From: Hormoscilla sp. GUM202
Lineage (GTDB): Bacteria > Cyanobacteriota > Cyanobacteriia > Cyanobacteriales > Desertifilaceae
Assembly (NCBI GenBank): GCA_005518205.2
Contig: RFFC02000012.1
Span: 121,885-185,884, forward strand
DNA: 64,000 bases
Reading direction: 5' to 3'
In this document: positions 62,158 to 64,000 of the stretch, piece after piece
Position numbering within the stretch: position 1 is the first letter of the stretch
How the letters are laid out: each line of letters starts with the position of its first letter
Position numbers and translations under genes: made by a program
The notes under the pieces: model-generated
What the model saw: the letters and a program-made list of their open reading frames with translations, nothing else
Database searches by the model: none
Told to the model about the DNA's origin: nothing

Positions 62158-62212
62158 TGCCATGCTAGGGCCAAAAATAAGGGGGCGCGATCGCGCCCCC
62201 ATCAACTTAGAC
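62158..62212. terminator. Palindromic terminator behind fba, copy 2
   Basis: The perfect palindrome GGGGGCGCGATCGCGCCCCC at 62181-62200 lies 58 bases behind the fba stop and, read on the minus strand, is followed by TTATTTTTGG. It duplicates 61516-61565 with its flank. Confidence 0.8.
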
Positions 62213-62257
62213 AAAAAAAACTGGATAATCGATACTGCTGGTTGTTGCAACAAAAAT

Positions 62258-63337
62258 TTAGACCGCAACAGGAGTCTTCGTCACAGCAGTCAGTTTGCCC
62301 TGAGCATACTTAGCAGCAAAATCATCAAGACTTACCTGCTCGATCTTGCTAGCATTACCGGCGGTCCAGAACTGCTGATAGCGATCCAAACACACCTGCT
62401 TCATGTACTTGATGGAAGGCTTCAGGAAGTGGCGAGGATCGAAGTTAGAGGGATCCTTGGCCGCAGCTTCGCGAATAGCAGCAGTAATAGCCAAACGGTT
62501 GTCCGTGTCGATGTTCACCTTGCGGACACCACTCTTAATGCCCTTTTGAATTTCCTCAACCGGTACGCCGTAGGTTTCGGGAATGTTACCGCCGTACTGG
62601 TTGATAATTGCGATCAGGTCTTCTGGTACAGAGGAAGAACCATGCATCACTAAGTGGGTATTAGGTAGACGTTTGTGAATTTCTTCAATACGGCTGATGG
62701 CCAGAATTTCACCAGTCGGCTTGCGGGTAAACTTATAAGCGCCGTGACTGGTGCCGATCGCCACTGCCAGGGCATCCACTTGGGTACCTTCGACAAATTG
62801 TACGGCTTCGTCTGGATCTGTCAACAGTTGATCGCGACTCAGAACACCTTCTGCGCCGTGACCGTCTTCCTTATCGCCCATGCCGGTTTCCAGAGAACCC
62901 AAGCAACCCAGTTCCCCTTCCACGCTGACACCGATCGAGTGAGCCACTTTCACCACTTCAGCAGTGACATTCACATTGTACTCAAAGCTCGCAGGCGTCT
63001 TCGCATCGGCTTCCAGAGAGCCATCCATCATGACGCTGGTGAAACCGTTGCGCATGGCCGAATAGCAGGTAGCTGGTGCATTACCATGATCTTGGTGCAT
63101 AGCAATGGGGATATGGGGGTAGGATTCCACCGCTGCTATAATCAGGTGCCGGAGGAAGTTTTCACCTGCATATTTGCGGGCTCCCCGAGAAGCTTGCAGA
63201 ATCACCGGACTGTCAGCCTCATCCGCAGCCTGCATGATGGATACGATCTGCTCCATGTTGTTCACGTTGTAGGCTGGAATGCCGTAACCGTTTTCAGCTG
63301 CGTGATCCAGCAGCAGACGCATTGGTACCAGTGCCAT
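62258..63337 (-). CDS. fba: Class II fructose-1,6-bisphosphate aldolase
   Basis: This zinc-dependent enzyme joins DHAP with glyceraldehyde 3-phosphate or erythrose 4-phosphate in the Calvin cycle and splits FBP in glycolysis. The 359 residues show [20 protein letters not shown] (zinc His and catalytic Asp), [30 protein letters not shown] and [13 protein letters not shown] (second zinc His). AGGAGG lies eight bases before the ATG. The upstream 260 bases contain the promoter region. The gene is intact. Confidence 0.97.
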   Translation of the reverse strand: MALVPMRLLLDHAAENGYGIPAYNVNNMEQIVSIMQAADEADSPVILQASRGARKYAGENFLRHLIIAAVESYPHIPIAMHQDHGNAPATCYSAMRNGFTSVMMDGSLEADAKTPASFEYNVNVTAEVVKVAHSIGVSVEGELGCLGSLETGMGDKEDGHGAEGVLSRDQLLTDPDEAVQFVEGTQVDALAVAIGTSHGAYKFTRKPTGEILAISRIEEIHKRLPNTHLVMHGSSSVPEDLIAIINQYGGNIPETYGVPVEEIQKGIKSGVRKVNIDTDNRLAITAAIREAAAKDPSNFDPRHFLKPSIKYMKQVCLDRYQQFWTAGNASKIEQVSLDDFAAKYAQGKLTAVTKTPVAV

Positions 63338-63606
63338 GTAATCGTCCTCCTAACGAAAGTTGTTGCGTTGTTTCTGATATACAAGTTGAATCCTTACAAC
63401 AATCTTAAGATATTTTGTTGCTTTTGCCAAAAAATTTTTTCTCTTTTATTATTTACGATCTCTATCATGTTGAGAGAGCATCTCATAACAGGCTATAATC
63501 CTCATCTGGCAAAGCTTTTGAACTTGACTCGTCCGCCCGATCCTTAAACCAAGAGGGCAAGTTCTTTCGTTGAACTACTTGCCTTCTTCGGAAAATAGTG
63601 CTATAA
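63338..63606. other. fba promoter region and hairpin behind the next gene
   Basis: No gene. The fba leader lies at the left. At 63555-63590 GGCAAGT and ACTTGCC form a hairpin behind the minus-strand gene 63607-63924, followed on that strand by CTCTTGGTTT, a weak terminator. Confidence 0.45.
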
Positions 63607-63924
63607 TTATCTCCCGGAGCCATTAAACAGCTCAAAGGTCTGGCGGCAAAACTGTTTTAGCTTATCGGCTACCTCCTGCACCGGCGAGGTAGCGCCCACA
63701 AACCGCCAATTCTCCACGGTGGAAAATCGCCACTGTTGTCCTTGATGATCGTAACCACCGGCTTCCACCCCGATCGCCCTTCTGTATCCCTCCAAGGGGT
63801 CTTGATGGAAGCGAATCTGAATCAGGATGCTGCGGCTTTGGAATGACCGGCTTCTCCCCGGGAAATGGAAGCCAATGTCAATGGAATCTGGATCTAGATG
63901 TTTTCTGGTATCCGCGTCGTTCAT
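63607..63924 (-). CDS. Conserved hypothetical protein next to a group II intron end
   Basis: The 105-residue protein reads DPDSIDIGFHFPGRSRSFQS, RSILIQIRFHQDPLEG and VGATSPVQEVADKLKQFCRQ. The C-terminal pattern fits a conserved cyanobacterial family of unknown function. The ATG at 63924 lies only six bases from the apparent 3' end of a group II intron, so either the intron sits in its leader or the true N-terminus lies beyond the intron. Confidence 0.65.
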   Translation of the reverse strand: MNDADTRKHLDPDSIDIGFHFPGRSRSFQSRSILIQIRFHQDPLEGYRRAIGVEAGGYDHQGQQWRFSTVENWRFVGATSPVQEVADKLKQFCRQTFELFNGSGR

Positions 63925-63930
63925 ATTACA

Positions 63931-64000
63931 CTAAGCCAGTCCGTCACCGGACCGACTCGTCTTCAGAACCGGACGTGAGACTTTCACCTCATCCGGCTCC
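63931..64000 (-). mobile_element. Group II intron 3' end (domains V and VI)
   Basis: Read on the minus strand, GAGCCGGATGAGGTGAAAGT continued by CTCACGTCCGGTTC (63966-63999) is a typical domain V: 34 bases, GAAA tetraloop and the paired GAGCCGGA/TCCGGTTC stem. AGTCGGTCCG with CGGACTGGCT then forms a domain VI hairpin, followed by TTAGTGTAAT before the ATG at 63924. The rest, including any intron-encoded reverse transcriptase, lies beyond the window end. Confidence 0.75.

Noticed and set aside
62675..63547. 290-residue frame opposite fba
   Set aside because: Antisense to the intact aldolase gene; the composition is that of a shadow frame.

Overview
The window looks like chromosomal DNA of a filamentous, non-heterocystous (oscillatorialean) cyanobacterium. 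The octamer GCGATCGC (HIP1) is scattered everywhere. The core genes are cyanobacterial: ndhN, ldpA, a Ycf45-like R3H/AAA ATPase, an NIL-domain ferredoxin, a TxlA/HCF164-type thioredoxin and a class II aldolase. Uma2 nucleases, PIN toxins, CHAT-TPR proteins and palindromic dispersed repeats are abundant. The genus cannot be fixed from the sequence alone.

Layout. 1-6.4 kb: a nonsense-broken AAA-like gene, a fibronectin-III-like gene behind a 21-bp tandem array, a nucleotidyltransferase and two toxin-antitoxin loci with duplicated antitoxins and frameshifted VapC toxins. 6.4-16.4 kb: murG, a DNA methyltransferase with a restriction-enzyme relic, a minus-strand run (histidine kinase, cyclase, cupin lipoprotein, SAM methyltransferase), then txlA and an NIL ferredoxin split by an IS with 13-bp inverted repeats and a TAAAT duplication. 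16.5-23.4 kb: a truncated RND exporter against a decayed NB-ARC gene, a second fibronectin-III gene behind another 21-bp array, and a UPF0175/DUF3368 pair. 23.6-27.6 kb: ndhN-ldpA-R3H ATPase and tRNA-Ser(GGA). 28-44.5 kb: an accessory island with five Uma2 genes (a sixth follows alaS), two copies of a papain-fold protein plus small-partner cassette, DUF433/DUF5615 genes, an aspartic-protease relic, a secreted repeat protein and a frameshifted DNA-alkylation-repair gene; alaS lies inside it. 45-51 kb: a cyclophilin-RTX fusion, a frameshifted glycoside hydrolase, and relics of a membrane protein, an NAD(P)HX epimerase, TnpB and a response regulator. 51.2-53.5 kb: ftsZ and ftsQ, with ftsZ carrying several one-base contractions at its 5' end. 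53.5-64 kb: an IS630 copy, a membrane-anchored subtilase, a long repeat-rich intergenic region, a CHAT-TPR protein, panD, fba and the 3' end of a group II intron.

Two themes dominate. First, at least a dozen genes are broken by single-base indels, stops or short repeat insertions. Many look like genuine decay, but clustered homopolymer contractions in the normally essential ftsZ mean assembly error must be excluded. Second, small palindromic elements have entered coding sequence, often in frame: the CHAT protein carries three, and the histidine kinase and DNA methyltransferase one each. A 22-23-bp member shifts the frame of DUF3368 and NB-ARC genes and marks an internal deletion in TnpB.

The best candidate for an undescribed system is the twice-occurring two-gene cassette (33512-34332 and 39854-40668): a papain-fold protein with Cys, His and Asp motifs followed, with ATGA overlap, by a ~109-residue partner. 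Gene order resembles polymorphic toxin then immunity gene rather than antitoxin-toxin, yet both toxin-like proteins are free-standing and lack a signal peptide.
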